NCBI GenBank assembly: GCA_037043235.1
Contig: JAWRVZ010000039.1
Coordinates: 1,753,001 to 1,817,000, forward strand
DNA: 64,000 nt
Reading direction: 5' to 3'
Source of the DNA: Rhodeus uyekii
Lineage: Eukaryota; Chordata; Actinopteri; Cypriniformes; Acheilognathidae
A program made the position numbers and the translations under genes. The notes below the pieces were generated by a model, which was not told the DNA's origin, searched no databases, and was given only the letters and a program-made list of their open reading frames with translations. This document shows, piece after piece, positions 11,139-22,776 of the stretch (position 1 is its first letter; every line of letters begins with the position of its first letter).

Positions 11139-14100
11139 TTAAAGTGGAGTGCATTTATGATCTTTGTAATTTCTCTGATAGGCAAAACTTTTCCAACACT
11201 TAGTGCATGTGTATGGCTTGTTGCCAGTGTGAATGTGCATGTGCGCTTTCAAATTATTTGGCTGTGTGAAACTCTTCAAACAAATTTCGCAGGTAAACGG
11301 CTTTTCCCCAGTGTGCACAAGCCTGTGCCTTTTCAGATTGGCCGATAAATGAAACGTCTTATCACACGTTTCACACTTATGAGGTCTTTCACCGGTATGA
11401 GTGCGTACATGCATCTTCAAAGAGCTTGACAGCTTGAATCTTTTCCCACACAATACGCATTTGTGAGGTCTTTCTCCTGAATGCAGAAACATATGGGTCT
11501 TATGTGAAGCCCTCAGAGAAAAATCCTTACCGCAGATCTCACACTTGAAAGGTTTCTCTCCTGTGTGAAGCTGCTCATGCATTCGGAGGGAATGTACGCT
11601 GCTGTACTTCCTGTCGCATATCGTGCATGTAAAGGGTTTGCTGTTGTCCGAATGCAGCTGCATGTGAGTTTTCAAAGCATAGGTGGAGCTCAGGAACTTT
11701 CCACACACGTCGCATCGATGAGCATTGCTCTTATCTCCAGGATTTTCAATTTGATTGTGTGTAAGAATGTGGTTCCTTAAGACATAATTATACTGGAACG
11801 TTTTCCCGCACATTTCACATATAAAGCGCTTCTCCCCATGGACACGCATGTGGCCTTTGAGAGTGCTTCTCTGATTGAACCTTCTGCCGCACACCTCGCA
11901 GACGTACGGCTTGTCGCCGGTGTGAGTGAGGATGTGGCGTTTCAGAGTCCCGGAAAGTGCAAAACTTTTCCCACAGATGTCGCACGTGTGCGGCCTCTCG
12001 CCCGTGTGCACACGGAGGTGGTGTTTCAAAAGTTTATGGTACTTGAAGGTCTTATTGCAGTGGCTGCACTTTATCGGCCTGTCGTTTGAATGAATTCTCT
12101 TGTGATAGTTTAACGTGCCAATCAGGGAGAAACACTTCCCACAGGTGTCGCATCTGTATGGTTTTTCGCCCGTGTGCACCCTCTGGTGCATGTATAGACT
12201 TCTTTTGATCGTGAATCCCTGTCCACATATTTCACAGGTAAATGGTTTGACTTCCGCATGGACCAGTTCATGTGCTGCGAGATCCCGGAAGCTCTTTCCA
12301 CATGTAGAGCAGGGAAATTTCTTCTTCTCGAACTTCTGCGAGTGTTTGCGAAGGTGAGTTTCTAGCGCCCTCAACAATGTGAAATTCTTCCCGCACTTTT
12401 CACAATTGTGCGGCCTTACGATTGAATGCACACGTTTGTGCTGCACAAGAGAAAACATCTTTGGAAAAGCCTTTCCGCACTGCTCGCATGCAAAAGAGTC
12501 CTTGATTTGTGGTTTTTCAGGCTGCTCTGTTGACGTCTGCAATACGCCTTCCTGATCTTCAGACCAGCCCATGTCATCAGCAGCTGACAAAAATAAAAGC
12601 AACATTGCATCAACATCAATCAGCCTATTCATATATTCACAGTTTAGCAAAAAAAACAACTGTGAAGCAAATCTTTATCTTATTTCAGTTACTTTACGTT
12701 CAAGAAAATGTTCATAGCAATCTTGATTACAGCTTGTATTTTAATTAAAAAAATAGTTTTTAGTTAAAGGTAGGGTAAGCAATTTCAGAGAGGCTAGCAA
12801 TAGCAAGCTAGCTTTGAAAGCATGAGATCCCTCCCTCCCTTCAGAGTGCCTCCTTGAAAACACATGAACACAGAGCAGAGTCTGCAAAGCATCACAAGAG
12901 ATAATGTTAAATTATCTTATGCCTCAAAGCTCTCAACATTACAATTGATAGTTCCCACAAGCCTCAGCAGGTGCCCGTGACGCCATCTTGATAGGCAGTA
13001 AGCGCGAAGTTTAAGGCAGCTGCCGGTAACGCTAAAGGAAATCGTTCTGCGGACAAAAGACTAAACATTTTTTCATTAAAAGGAAAATGGCATCCGAACC
13101 ACCACTAAAGGAGAAATACAGGGATGGATTAGATGAGCAGACAAGGCTTAGATACGACCAGAAGATCGCGTGTATTGGAATCGATCCATATGAAGTGTCG
13201 AGCAAGGAGATGTCTAGCGACGTAGATTTGCTCCCGGCAATTTCGTACTATGACATTGTAAACTATTTGATACATACAAAAAGTGCTTACTCATCAGAAG
13301 AACTTAGGAGTTTGAAAGCAATGGAATCGTACAATCAATGCTTCACTGGATGAGTAAAAGATGTTTCGTCAATGAGTGTCAACAACAAAGTACTAGTGAC
13401 AGGCCGAGTAAGTAAACCAGTGTTAATATTAGGGATGTGCTTTTCGACTAATTTGTTAGTCGTTTAAACGAAAATTTTGTAACCGACTAGTCTAAAAGTA
13501 ATGCCGTTAGAAATAAGGTCACGTTTCTGCGGCGCGCTTTACCTTCTGCAGCTGTATGTAGCGAGAGGCGTGTGTGTCGGTTTCCATGGTGAAACCCGTG
13601 ACAATGAGTTCAATAAACAGGTAAAGAATAAAAAAGTATATATCTATATATTTATTTAAACTGAACGTGATCACAGTGGCGGACAGTTGTAGTAAATGAC
13701 GCGATGATTTGGCTGTTTCAGCTCGTCTCTCCAAACATTTCCGTGTCTGTCCAGTGGAACAGTTTATAAAACACTTTTCTGTCTCCTCGTACTTTAAAAT
13801 ACTCCCACACCTCGCTCATCTTTCAGTGGTCATTATTAAACCCGCCATGACTGATATAAACAAAAACGCATGGGAGATCTGCCTTAAAGATTTAGTTTCT
13901 GCTTGTTGTTTCCATGGCGACGTGTCATGCTTGTCACGCAGTTCAGAGAATCGATTTGAACCTGGGCCCTAAGATAAGTTGGCCAGGCAGTCAACAACCA
14001 CCTTGCTAAAGGGTTGGCCCCAGCTTCAAGTTTCGCTTCGTTGTCCCCGATCCACGATTAGTACAGCCTTTCACCCAACAAGAAACTACCATTATGAACG

Positions 14101-15712
14101 CTGCTTCTGCCTATCGAGATGGCGGACGGCTGTAAAGTGCCCGTATGTGTGACGTCATGTGGGAACTATGTATTGTAATGAAAGTAAACAATCTACAGAG
14201 CTCTCACTCACTTGTAGCACCTGACTGCTGCAGATTTATTTCACCATTAAAAGTGTTGATTTGGAAACACATCAACAGCTGTTTGTCACGGGCTGTAATC
14301 TAGTAACTACAGTTACGACGTGGTGGTGTAAACACAGCTCGTTGTTTTGGTTCTGGAGGAACTTCTTTCTAGTTGTATCACTCGTTGACTATCTACAACT
14401 CTGCATAGTCTCATGGAACACAATGGTGACGTGTGATGTCTACATGTATTGATAGGCAGGTAGGATATTCTCTCTTTGCATTCGCACAGAATTATTGGAT
14501 GAACATTTTTTGGACCTGAGATTTCCACAGAAGATACATGTACATATCTCTACACAGATATTGCAAACAGTAAAGAGAATGAGTAATTTCAAACTGAAAG
14601 TTGGGTCTCTTACCACCACTGATGAATATTGTCTGAATGGCTTCTTCTGCTCTGTCCTCCACCATAAGACACTGGCTCGCATTGCCATACTGTGCATGCT
14701 ATAATTCACATCACATGTAAATGCTTCAATCAACATTCAGCACCCTGTAAGTTATATCCTTCAAAGAAAATCCTCTTTAAAAAGGCACTGTATTATTATT
14801 CACCTCAACGCTTGAAGGTCGCAGCTGAGAGTTTGCTGTGAGCTCATTCAGCGGACTGACGGAGAGAGGTATACCATCTCCTGTGAGAGAAGAACACAAA
14901 ACAAAAATGACCACAAATACTAAAGACAGAGAGTGCTACATCTGCAAGTCTCTACTGAAGACAGATACTGAAATTAAGTACCCTGAAATTCTTGGTTTTG
15001 TATCCATGTCGTTCCACTGAGATCACATCCCATCTCAGATGAAGTCTTCCTTATGTCATCTCGGCCTTTCAAACACATTTGAGCTGGAACTGGTGCAACA
15101 GATGAACAGTATCTGAAGAGACTGCAAATCTTCTGCACTGCTTCTTTGGCAAACCTCTCCATTATGGAATTAAGCTGCATTAATACAAGAAACAAGCTAT
15201 AATTAAAAATAAAATAAACCCTTGAAATTATATCATTTAAAAATGCAAATGTAAAAAACTATGATAGTTAAAACAATAACGTAATTTAATAGAAATAGCA
15301 TCTTTTAGTTTTAACTTTAAAATAATTGTATAACTAAATATAGATTTCGGAGCTTTAGATGAGGCATGTCAAGATTAAAAAGTCAGTTGTAAACCTATAT
15401 GGTCAATTTCATGTTCAATATACAATATAAACAGAACATTACGAATGAATAATACTATAAGTTCATTACCAGGCTGTGAACAAATTTATGATTCTTTCAG
15501 AATTTTAGCAATCAACCTATTACAACAATAAACGTTAAAGTTCTTACAACAGACTTTCTTACCACATGAACTTGAGTGTCGTTTGATTTGAGGGTGAGAT
15601 GAGATTCATCGCAGCTGCATGTAAAAGCCTTTCTTATCTCCTGCTTAGCAGTGTCTGTTAGTAGGGACATGACTAGAGTGGTTTGACTCTGAAAAAGCTC
15701 ATACCGGGCCAT
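11139..15712 (-). CDS. C2H2 zinc-finger protein B, five exons, about 646 aa
   Basis: Exons in transcript order: 15712-15563 (MARYELFQSQTTL), 15174-14982 (LNSIMERFAKEAVQKICSLF), 14880-14804, 14689-14614 (ending AEEAIQTIFISG) and 12583-11139. The phases join and sum to 1941 nt. The donor of exon 2 (CAGG|GTACTT) is the weakest junction. The last exon encodes 16 C2H2 fingers; finger 3 is short (CSTCGKSFRDLAAHELVH). Finger order, including the short third finger and a linker insertion after finger 9, matches gene D and pseudogene C, so these are tandem duplicates. The protein is a likely DNA-binding nuclear factor of unknown target. A GTG at 15721 lies in frame upstream, but the ATG at 15712 matches the ATG position of gene D and is preferred. 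Intron 4 holds a transposon remnant. Confidence 0.82.
12770..13420 (+). pseudogene. Remnant of a SWIM/YqaJ-type transposon protein, first exon with a nonsense change
   Basis: From the ATG at 13087, 88 residues are open (MASEPPLKEKYRDGL ... DVDLLPAISYYDIVNYLIH ... SLKAMESYNQCFTG). They then stop at a TGA where the family usually has tryptophan. The frame beyond it still reads sensibly (KDVSSMSVNNKVLVTGR) up to a GTAAGT donor at 13410. I recognise this as the N-terminal region of a protein found in many fish and invertebrate genomes, usually annotated as uncharacterised, with a SWIM zinc finger and a YqaJ-like nuclease domain further on. Those downstream domains are not seen here. The preceding 300 bases may be its 5' region. 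It sits antisense inside intron 4 of gene B. Confidence 0.5.
13421..14250. repeat. Probable transposon debris in intron 4 of gene B
   Basis: The stretch starts with an inverted motif typical of fish hAT-like MITEs (GGGATGTGCTTTTCGACTAA). It continues with moderately GC-rich sequence unlike its AT-rich surroundings, including GATGGCGGACGGC near 14120. No complete terminal repeats could be paired, so boundaries are uncertain. Confidence 0.35.
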
Positions 15713-16578
15713 CGTGACCACAGTTAAGAGACGTGCCGAAAATCCAGTTTAGTATGTTTGACAGCTGATAAAGTCAGAATCAGAGGAAAATAAAAACTCC
15801 CAGTCCATAAAAAAGTTGCACTGGGCAGTGAGTGCTTCCTCTTGGTATATTTTAAAATAAAAGTACCTGAATGCTTAAAATTCATCATAATAAAATTAGG
15901 TTATGGTTAACAATAAAAAAAAACTAAGGCTTATAAACTTGATTTAAAAGAACAAAACATTAATGACCCCAATCAATATAAAATATACTTCAGAACAAAT
16001 ATACTTTAGAAGGAAATAAGACCACATTCAAAATAAAAGTCCCTGAACGCTATTCAAATGAAGCGTGCTCCCAAATAACAAAAATAAGAATAAATTTCCT
16101 AATTAAATTTTTCTCTCAATTTTTATGTTTAACGGCAATAGTTTAGTAAAACGTATTGATAGCAAAGAATAACAACTATTACCCTTTCTGTAATACGTAA
16201 TGACTGGATACGTTTTTTTTATTTCTTGATATTATCAGATCAACTAATTGGAGTCATTCTGATCTTTTTGAATAGTCATCAAAAAGCATAAATCGTTAAT
16301 ATTTATTCGCAACCATCTTCACATGACCAGTTCTGAAATTATTTATATCAGCATTACTAGAAACATTTAGATTAATTTAAAAAGCCTTATAACGATTAAG
16401 ATTTAAACTTTTTCAACGACTTTTTGCAAAGTTATTTTCTCAATATAAAATTTCCAGGTTTACCGTAACTATGCCAACATATACATAAAAATTATTACTC
16501 TGTGAAGGTACCCTGGTATGTGCATTAAATCAAGTTACAATAACAGTTTGTTCAGCACAATGTTTTATTTGAACATTA
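15713..16578. other. Spacer between gene B and pseudogene C
   Basis: AT-rich. The 100 bases just upstream of the gene B start are the likely 5' UTR or promoter. The phrase CAAAATAAAAGT..CCTGAA appears twice (near 15857 and 16029), a short local duplication. No gene is seen. Confidence 0.4.
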
Positions 16579-18310
16579 TTACAATACCACATCTTTTTCA
16601 CACAGGTTTGCATTTGTGATCATTGTAATGTCAAAGATAAAACTCTTCCCACATGTCTGACATGTGTAGGTTTTCACTCTAGGATGAATATGCATATGTG
16701 CTTTAACATGTTCGGGTTCTGGAAACCAATCCCCACAGACCTTACAACTGAACTTCTCCGCAGTATGGACACGCTTGTGGCGCTTTAAATTTCCATACAA
16801 TCGAAAGGTCTTTCCACAAGCCTCACATTTGTGAGTTTTTTCGTCAGTATGAGTCTTCATATGCATTTTCAGAGAGCCAGACCACTTGAACGCTTTCCTG
16901 CACAGCATGCATTTGTAAGGTCTTTCTCCTGAATGGCACAACATGTGTTTTTTAAAGGACTTCTTGAGAGCATAGGCCTTACCGCAGATCTCGCACATGA
17001 AAGGGGTCTACCCCGAGTGAAGCTTCTCATGTATGCGAAGGTTATAAACCTGTTGCTCTTCTCACACAATTTGCATGCAAACAGTTTGCTGTTGTCTGAA
17101 TGTGACTGCATTGCAGAGATGGAGTTTAGAAACTGCTCATTGCTCTTACTTCCTGAATCTTCAGTCTGATTGTGGGTTAACATATGGTTCTGTAGCAAAA
17201 AATCATGCTGGAATGTTTTCTCAGACATTGCACACTTAAATGGCTTCTCTTCGTGTACCCGCATATGGACTTTCAAATTGCTTCGTTGGCGTAATGTTTT
17301 GCCACACACCTCACAGATGCACGGCTTTTCACCGGTGTGAATGAGGATGTGGCGTGTCATAGCTTCATGATGCGCAAATGTTTTACCACAGATTTAACAT
17401 GTATATCGTCTCTCGCCGGTGTGCACAGGAAGGTGTCGTCTCAAATAACTCTTGCACTTGAAGCTTTTGTTGCAATGGCAGCATTTTATTAGCCTATCGT
17501 CTAAATGAAACTTCTTGTGGCAGTTTAGGGTGCCTATCAGAGAAAAACTTTTCCCACAAGTCTCACAGGTGTATGGTTTTTCGCCCGTGTGCACCCTCTG
17601 GTGCATGTATAAACTTCCTTTCACTGTGAATCCCAGTCCGCAAATTTCACAGGTAAATGGTTTTAATTCTGCATGAACTTAAATGTGTGAAGCTTGCTAA
17701 CTTTTAGGAAACCACTAGCACTAGACGACCTAAAAGCTGAAAATGGGTTAAATGATGAGAGTTTAAAAAAATATATTTAGGCTAAAAGCAAGAAAAAAAA
17801 CATTCCATTTCATGGGGTCTGTCATTTCTCAAAGGGTAACTTCAGAAAAACAGAATGCAGTCATCATAAAAAAATAGCTTTACTGGAGCTGTACTTAATT
17901 TAGGCTTAATGTCAATGACATAAAAAATAATGTGAGTATGAAAACTGCACCTTACCATCACTGATGACTACAGTCTGAATGAGTCTTCCACCAAAACACA
18001 TCTGCTTGCATTATTCTCCTGTGAAGGGATTCATGTCACATGGAAATGCATTACACTGTATGACCATCACTAGGAATCAAGAATTATAATAAACTTGTGA
18101 TTGACAGTACAGAAAACAAAATCCTTCAATGTATTTAAAATGACTGTTGGGCTAGGGTACAAACTAGCCCTCCACAACCATTCAAACTATCTTTAATAAC
18201 AGAAATTCTTACCATGTGAGTCTTAATGTTGAGATGAGGTTCAGCAGAGATGCATGACTTTGGTGTGTCCTGCTTTAATAAGATGAATAGAGTAGTTTGA
18301 CTCTGAAAAA
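16579..18310 (-). pseudogene. C2H2 zinc-finger pseudogene C, decayed tandem copy of gene B
   Basis: Finger fragments occur in three broken frames: 17624-17394, 17360-16869 and 16998-16579. They follow the finger order of gene B. An in-frame stop falls at about 17396 directly after HTGERRYTC, and the reading frame is lost near 17040. Fingers 1-3 are missing upstream of about 17680, where the copy breaks off after ELKPFTCEICGLGF. A copy of gene B's first exon remains at about 18310-18210 (SSYELFQSQTTLF) with an internal deletion. A fragment of its fourth exon remains at about 18015-17953 (NASRCVLVEDS) before a GTAAGG donor. The second-exon helix is not found. Taken together this is a dead duplicate. 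Confidence 0.85.
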
Positions 18311-18326
18311 GCTCATAACTGGACAT

Positions 18327-19029
18327 AGTGACCAGAGTTACGAGATGTGAAAAAATGAGAAATTATATTTATTAAAATTTCTGGAAGATTTAGAAGACAA
18401 AAACGTTGTGCTTTGGCAGTACAATCTGTAAAGCAATTTTTAATGTATGCAATCAAATTATCGCCAAAAACATGTCTGGAATGCAAACTCCTGGAAAAGT
18501 TGCATTCTGCGCTAAATACTTTCTCTCTTTTGTTCATGGACATTTCAAAGTAAATGTATGCAAATAAAAGCCCTTGACCATAAATCTTTCTAAATTACTT
18601 TTTAATGAAAGATAAAAATTTAAATACTACCTACTTTACATATACTATATGGATTTATTAAAGTACGAGTCCTTTCTGGGTAAAAAAAAAAAAAGGTTTA
18701 TTGTTTTGTTTCATGCAAAGCTAGATTTAAAATGCAAATGTTGAGAACCTGTTTTAATAAAATTTTGCTTAACCGTCCATCAAATGGTTAGTTCCTGTCC
18801 TTAACAGGCAGAGTTTTCAAAATAAAAGTAATTTCACGTGAAACACAAAAGAAAAGAAACATTATCAGTTTCCAAAGGAAAAAAGTCAAACGTGATGACA
18901 ATTCAACCATTACAGCATTAAAACTATGTACAACAATTTATCTGCTTTATTTACAAGAAAAGATTACTATTAACCACAGGAATAGTTTTGTTAATCTTCC
19001 TACCAATATTTTTTATATTTTTTTCTTCC
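18327..19029. other. Spacer between pseudogene C and gene D
   Basis: AT-rich sequence with a poly-A run near 18680. The part just 3' of gene D (below 19030) should contain its 3' UTR. No other feature is recognised. Confidence 0.4.
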
Positions 19030-22000
19030 TCACACAGGTATACATTTGTGATCATTGTAATTTCTACGGTATGCGTATTTCTTCCCACATTTCTGGCACG
19101 TGTAGGGTTTCACACCAGTGTGGATTTGCATGTGTGCCTTCACATGGCTAAGTTGTACAAACCTTTTCCCACAGACCTCACAGCTGAAGGGCCTCTCGCC
19201 AGTGTGAACCCGCTTATGCCGGCTTAAGTTTCCAGATAACCGAAAGCACATTCCACACGTTTCGCACTTGTGTGGCTTTTCACCAGAGTGAATGCGCATA
19301 TGCAGTCTAAGACTGTAAGGAAGTCCAAATTTGCTCCCACAAACAGAACATTTGTATGCTTTAGCCTGGGTATGAACAACCTCATGGGTTTTCAAACCAA
19401 TTCTCTGAGTAAAAGTCTTATCACACACACCACACTTGAACGGTGTCACACCTGAATGAAGTTTCTGATGTTCCTTCAGCGAATACATGCTGCTGTAGCT
19501 TTTACCACAGACTTTACACATGTACGGATCCTTTTCCGAGTGGAGTCTCTCATGCATTCTGAGCAAAGCAGTAGAACTGTAGCATTTTCCGCATACATCA
19601 CATGGGAAAGAGTTTTTTCCATCTCCAGATGTGCCGTCCAGAATTGCTCCAGATTTCTCACTATGTGTGAGTAAGTGTTTCTGTAAAGCATAATTAAAAA
19701 CAAAGCCCTTCCCACATATTTCACACATAAATGACTTCAGAGCTCCGTGTATTGCCATGTGCCTCTTCAGAGATTTGCTCTGATAAAACTGCTTGGAACA
19801 GATTTCACACACGTGCCGTTTCACACCACTGTGCACAAGGAGATGCCTTCTTAGATTTGTAACGTGGCCAAATTTCTGCCCGCATACATGGCATATATGG
19901 GGTTTCTCTCCTGTATGCACAACCTGGTGCAAATTCATTTGCTTTTCTGTTTTGAAAGTCTTGTCACAGAGGCTGCATTTCCACGGTTTCTCATTCAAGT
20001 GAATAATCAGATGGTTGGTGAGGTTGCCTGAGTGAGAAAAGTGCTTTCCGCATGTCTCACAACTGTATGGTTTTTCACCTGTATGGATCCTCTGGTGTGC
20101 CAGTAAACTCCCCTTTACAGTGAATCCATGTCCACAAATGGAACAAAGAAACGGCTTCACTTCCAGGTGGACACGTTCGTGCATCTTAACATTGGCAAAG
20201 GTTTTCCCACATATTTTACAGAGTCCTTTCTTCAAGGCTGAATTGTGATGGAGTAGGTGTTTCTCTAATCCTTTTAAAAATGTAAACTTTTTCCCACACT
20301 GCTCACAACTGTGAGGCCCTTTTAAATGTCCACATTTGTGGTGATTTAGTGAGTGTCTCCAGAAAAACTTCTTTCCGCACTCATTACAATCAAATGATAT
20401 TGCCTTCTTGTTTTTCTTGGACTTTGTACTGATTTGCTCTGCCTGCGGGTTTACTTCAGGTTGATGGTCTTCAACAGATGCAGTGGTGCTGCATTCGACT
20501 GCAAAACATTAACAGGGTTTCAGTTACAACAAGTTACTATTTCAAGTATGTGTATATTAACGCTGATAATAATAATTAATGTTTAAGCAGATCAAGGATC
20601 ATGCGACACTGAAGACTGGAGTAATGATGCTGAAAATTTTGCTTTGCTAAATTTCATTTTAAAATATATTAAAATAGTTACTATACACTGTAATAATACA
20701 CAATATTACTGTTTTTTGTTTTCAAAATAAAAGCATAAATAAAATAAAAATAATCCATTCATTTAATTTAGCAGTATAAAAAATGGATTGGGAAAAAAGT
20801 GAGCCTACTTTAAGAGCCTACTTTTTACCTCTTCAGGAGAATGCTAAGAGTGTGCAAAGCAGTAATCAAAGCAAAAGGTGGCTACTTTGAAGAACCTAGA
20901 ATATGAAAAATTTTCAGTTGTTTCACACTTTTTTTGTTATGTATATAATTGCATATGTGTTAATTCATAGTTTTGATGCCTTCAGTGTGAATCTACAATT
21001 TTCATAGTCTTGAAAATAAAGAAAACTCTTTGAATGAGAAGGTGTGTCCAAACTTTTGGTCTGTACTGTATATATATATATATATATATATTTCAAGACA
21101 TCAAATAAATAAAATTGAGGTTTTTGAGGTGTTATGCGATCCAGAATGTTGGTCCACTGCATGAAGAGGTTTGAAAACCACAGGTATGCTAAACATTATT
21201 TTTTACACTTCAGTTTGTATTAATAACAAATTAATAATTTAATTAATAATCAATCAATTTCTAAATTTCTTAGCTTGCTAATTCACATAAATATCGAAGC
21301 TGTGCAGAACATACCTTCTGTTAAAACTACTTGTACTGGCTTCACTTTTCCACCACTTGATGACTTGGGACAAAATTCTGAAACGTTACCCTCCACAGCA
21401 CACTGGGGAAAAAGAAGAAAATCAATACAAATATTGTTGCAAACAACACAGATTTACATCATATCAACAGTGAACTGCTGAACCTGCTGGCCTTTCACAG
21501 AATCCTGTGGTTGTACATTTTCTTCACGGAACGCAGTGAACAGATTCAGTCTCTCCGGAGACATCGATGAAGCAGCAGAGTCTGAGAAGAGAAATTACTA
21601 GTTAAAATGGTAGTGGATTAAATACTCTTACCATACAGCATTAACATGCAGGACATCTTACCAGGCACATTTCTGACAGCTGGGTTGTTTTTTCTTTCTG
21701 GTTTCTTCAGACCGAATCTGTTCAGATGCTCTTTCACCCTCTTTTCCACATTTACTACATCACCATGATAACTTTCCCAACCCTTCAGCTGAGTTGCCTT
21801 AAGAGCAAAGCAGTAACTGAAGACTTGGCATATTTTAAGTACAGCCACGTTGGTAAAAGCCTCCATCACAGCTGTGAGTTTTGCCTGAAACAGATAATAA
21901 CTACAGGTTGTTTTTCTGGACTTCTTCACCTGCCTTAATGTTCAGTTTTGCAAGATGGAACTGAATGTTTCTTTGAAAGAATGAAATATAGTTGCTTATT

Positions 22001-22442
22001 ACAGTGTTAAACAGTAACACTGTAGCTGAAACAGTAGAGCGTGGTGCTTGCAACACAAGGTCATGGGTTCGATTCCCAGAGAAAGCAAGAACTGATTAAA
22101 ATGTAAATGTGTTCCTTGAATGCAATACAAGGGTCTGCCAAATACATAGATGTAAATGTTACTAAAATGTTACACAGAGGGAAAAACTTCAGGAACCAAA
22201 TGCATAATGGATCACAACTGATAAAATATTAAATAGCACGCAGAATAATAATAATAAAAGACACATACTAGTCTGCATTGTTTCTCATTCATTTCTAATA
22301 TCGGATCTCTGTCACAACCAATTTTAGTGAAAGATGAGCTACATTTACAGTCAAAAACTTTCTGAATTTCGTCTCGAGCTGTTTCTGACAACAGTGTCAT
22401 TATAGACACCGTTTGTTTGCGAAATAATTCATACTCCGCCAT
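19030..22442 (-). CDS. C2H2 zinc-finger protein D, five exons, about 683 aa
   Basis: Exons in transcript order: 22442-22269 (MAEYELFRKQTVSIMTLL), 21884-21662 (MEAFTNVAVLKICQVF), 21581-21484, 21402-21315 and 20498-19030. All phases join, total 2052 nt. The zinc-finger exon stays open upstream to 20498, well beyond the longest ATG-like frame at 20235 (which begins with TTG), so two more fingers are gained. It has 16 C2H2 fingers colinear with gene B, including a short third finger (CKICGKTFANVKMHERVH), and ends CIPV-stop. The protein is a likely nuclear DNA-binding factor with unknown target. Its first exon points away from hmbs, whose start is 334 bp off on the other strand. Confidence 0.84.
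20499..21314. repeat. Intron 4 of gene D with repeat fragments
   Basis: At about 20580-20740 lies an inverted fragment of the AAAGTTTGGGGTCAG repeat (GGATCATGCGACACTGAAGACTGGAGTAATGATGCTGAA). At about 21020-21095 a fragment reads GAAGGTGTGTCCAAACTTTT followed by GTACTGTA and a TA run. That is the end of a repeat common in fish genomes. Confidence 0.55.
22019..22165 (+). repeat. tRNA-derived SINE, copy 1
   Basis: The head resembles a tRNA gene, with an A-box-like AGTAGAGCG and a B-box GGTTCGATTCC. It is followed by a non-tRNA tail ending GTCTGCCAAATACATAGATG. It lies in intron 1 of gene D. Two more copies occur near 29017 (inverted) and 32565. Confidence 0.75.
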
Positions 22443-22776
22443 TGGGTTCATACAAAAAGTGCAATTTGTGATGTATAAAGTGGTTGAATGATGTGAAAAC
22501 ACAAACGATACCGAGTTAACCGTGTACATTTTAAACTTCCGTTTTTAGAAGGACTGGCTCTTCAAAATAAAGGTTTTAAACAGGTTTTGTTGGTTGTCAC
22601 AGGTTCACACGAAAAGGCTTTTATTGTGAAATTCAAAATATCTCACTTTACGGAAATCATGTCTAGTTGTGATCGACATTTGTTTTAACTAAACATTATC
22701 TCCTTTACAAAAATGAATGAAAAGTTACTAGAGTTTCGTCGCGATCAGCACTAATTAACTCGTGCCATCTTAAAAA
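22443..22776. promoter_or_regulatory. Short divergent intergenic region between zinc-finger gene D and hmbs, candidate bidirectional promoter
   Basis: The gene D start codon (22442, minus strand) and the hmbs start codon (22777, plus strand) are only 334 bp apart and point away from each other. Both 5' UTRs and any promoters must share this space, unless an upstream exon was missed. No clear TATA box is seen close to either start. Bidirectionality is inferred from spacing only. Confidence 0.5.

Noticed and set aside
19030..20235. A self-contained 401-residue zinc-finger gene
   Set aside because: The apparent start is TTG, and the frame stays open to a splice acceptor at 20499, with upstream exons joining in phase.
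22019..22095. tRNA gene
   Set aside because: Has A-box and B-box like sequence but no maintained acceptor stem, and it continues into a SINE tail; two more copies share the tail.
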